A stretch of 7,654 bases of DNA from Gemmatimonadota bacterium (GTDB taxonomy: Bacteria > GCA-2686955). Of this stretch, positions 7,581 to 7,654 are shown piece by piece; within the stretch, counting starts at the first letter, position 1; every line of letters begins with the position of its first letter. The position numbers and the translations under genes were made by a program. The stretch spans positions 1 through 7,654 of the forward strand of contig NYZA01000211.1 of NCBI GenBank assembly GCA_002686955.1. Reading direction: 5' to 3'. The notes under the pieces are model-generated. The model saw only the letters and a list, made by a program, of their open reading frames with translations. It ran no database searches and was not told where the DNA came from.

Positions 7581-7654
7581 GTCATGTCACATATGTAATG
7601 TTGGGTAGAGTCTTTTCAGCTTTATCCGCGCGTCCTTGGCCGTGAACTGCCAAT
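7528..7654 (-). mobile_element. Probable end of an IS630-family insertion sequence (continues past the right edge)
   Basis: A transposase-like C-terminus on the minus strand, a nearby inverted repeat, and a drop in GC relative to the rest of the window together indicate the terminal part of an insertion sequence. IS630 elements are known to prefer TA within CTAG as target, and CTAG occurs at 7528-7531 and 7576-7579, so either could mark the element boundary. The opposite end is not in the window, so the terminal inverted repeat and target duplication cannot be confirmed. Confidence 0.45.
7587..7654 (-). CDS. C-terminal tail of an IS630-family-like transposase, partial at the window edge
   Basis: Reading the minus strand from the right edge gives WQFTAKDARIKLKRLYP followed by TLHM and a TGA stop (7589-7587). 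A Trp-x-Phe-Thr...Asp-Ala-Arg...Lys-Leu...Tyr-Pro ending is what I recognise from the C-termini of IS630-type DDE transposases (the Tc1/mariner-related group). The catalytic DDE residues and helix-turn-helix region would lie outside the window, so whether the gene is intact is unknown. Only 21 residues are visible, so the assignment rests on a short motif. Another minus-strand frame is also open here but reads as unremarkable sequence. Confidence 0.55.
   Translation of the reverse strand, partial: WQFTAKDARIKLKRLYPTLHM

Noticed and set aside
7393-7608. 71-codon plus-strand frame
   Set aside because: No recognisable features. It crosses the inverted repeat and the antisense transposase tail and has no convincing start context.

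Overview
The window is GC-rich chromosomal DNA from what looks like a Gram-negative bacterium. The binding protein carries a Sec-type signal peptide with no lipobox, as expected for export to a periplasm. The combination of a eukaryote-like lysine-ketoglutarate reductase domain, a DUF2760 protein and an enlarged peptide-transporter permease would suit an uncultured deltaproteobacterial/Myxococcota-type lineage. That assignment is inference and cannot be fixed from this sequence.

Bases 6495 down to 1 (minus strand) form one tightly packed five-gene operon. In order of transcription it holds a lysine-ketoglutarate reductase (LOR)-like dehydrogenase, a family-5 solute-binding protein, an OppB/DppB-type permease, an unusually long OppC/DppC-type permease, and the N-terminal third of an OppD/DppD-type ATPase that runs off the left edge. 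Gaps are 8 nt, 2 nt and 8 nt, followed by an 8-nt overlap, so translational coupling is likely. The transporter would import a peptide or peptide-like compound. Its co-expression with a LOR-type enzyme suggests, as inference only, uptake plus catabolism of a lysine-related or opine-like (N-carboxyalkyl amino acid) nutrient.

Bases 6496-6601 are a divergent intergenic region that must hold the starts of both the operon and a plus-strand gene (6602-7291) for a small two-helix membrane protein with a C-terminal DUF2760 domain.

Bases 7292-7526 show no convincing gene. From about 7527 to the right edge the composition changes. There is a 15-nt imperfect inverted repeat with CTAG at both ends, followed by the minus-strand C-terminal tail of what looks like an IS630-family transposase whose body lies beyond the window. 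The right side therefore appears to be a mobile-element junction.

The most unusual points are the stand-alone LOR-type enzyme heading a peptide-transporter operon, the extra transmembrane pair and roughly 140-residue extracytoplasmic domain inserted in the OppC-like permease, and the roughly 65-residue insertion near the N-terminus of the binding protein.
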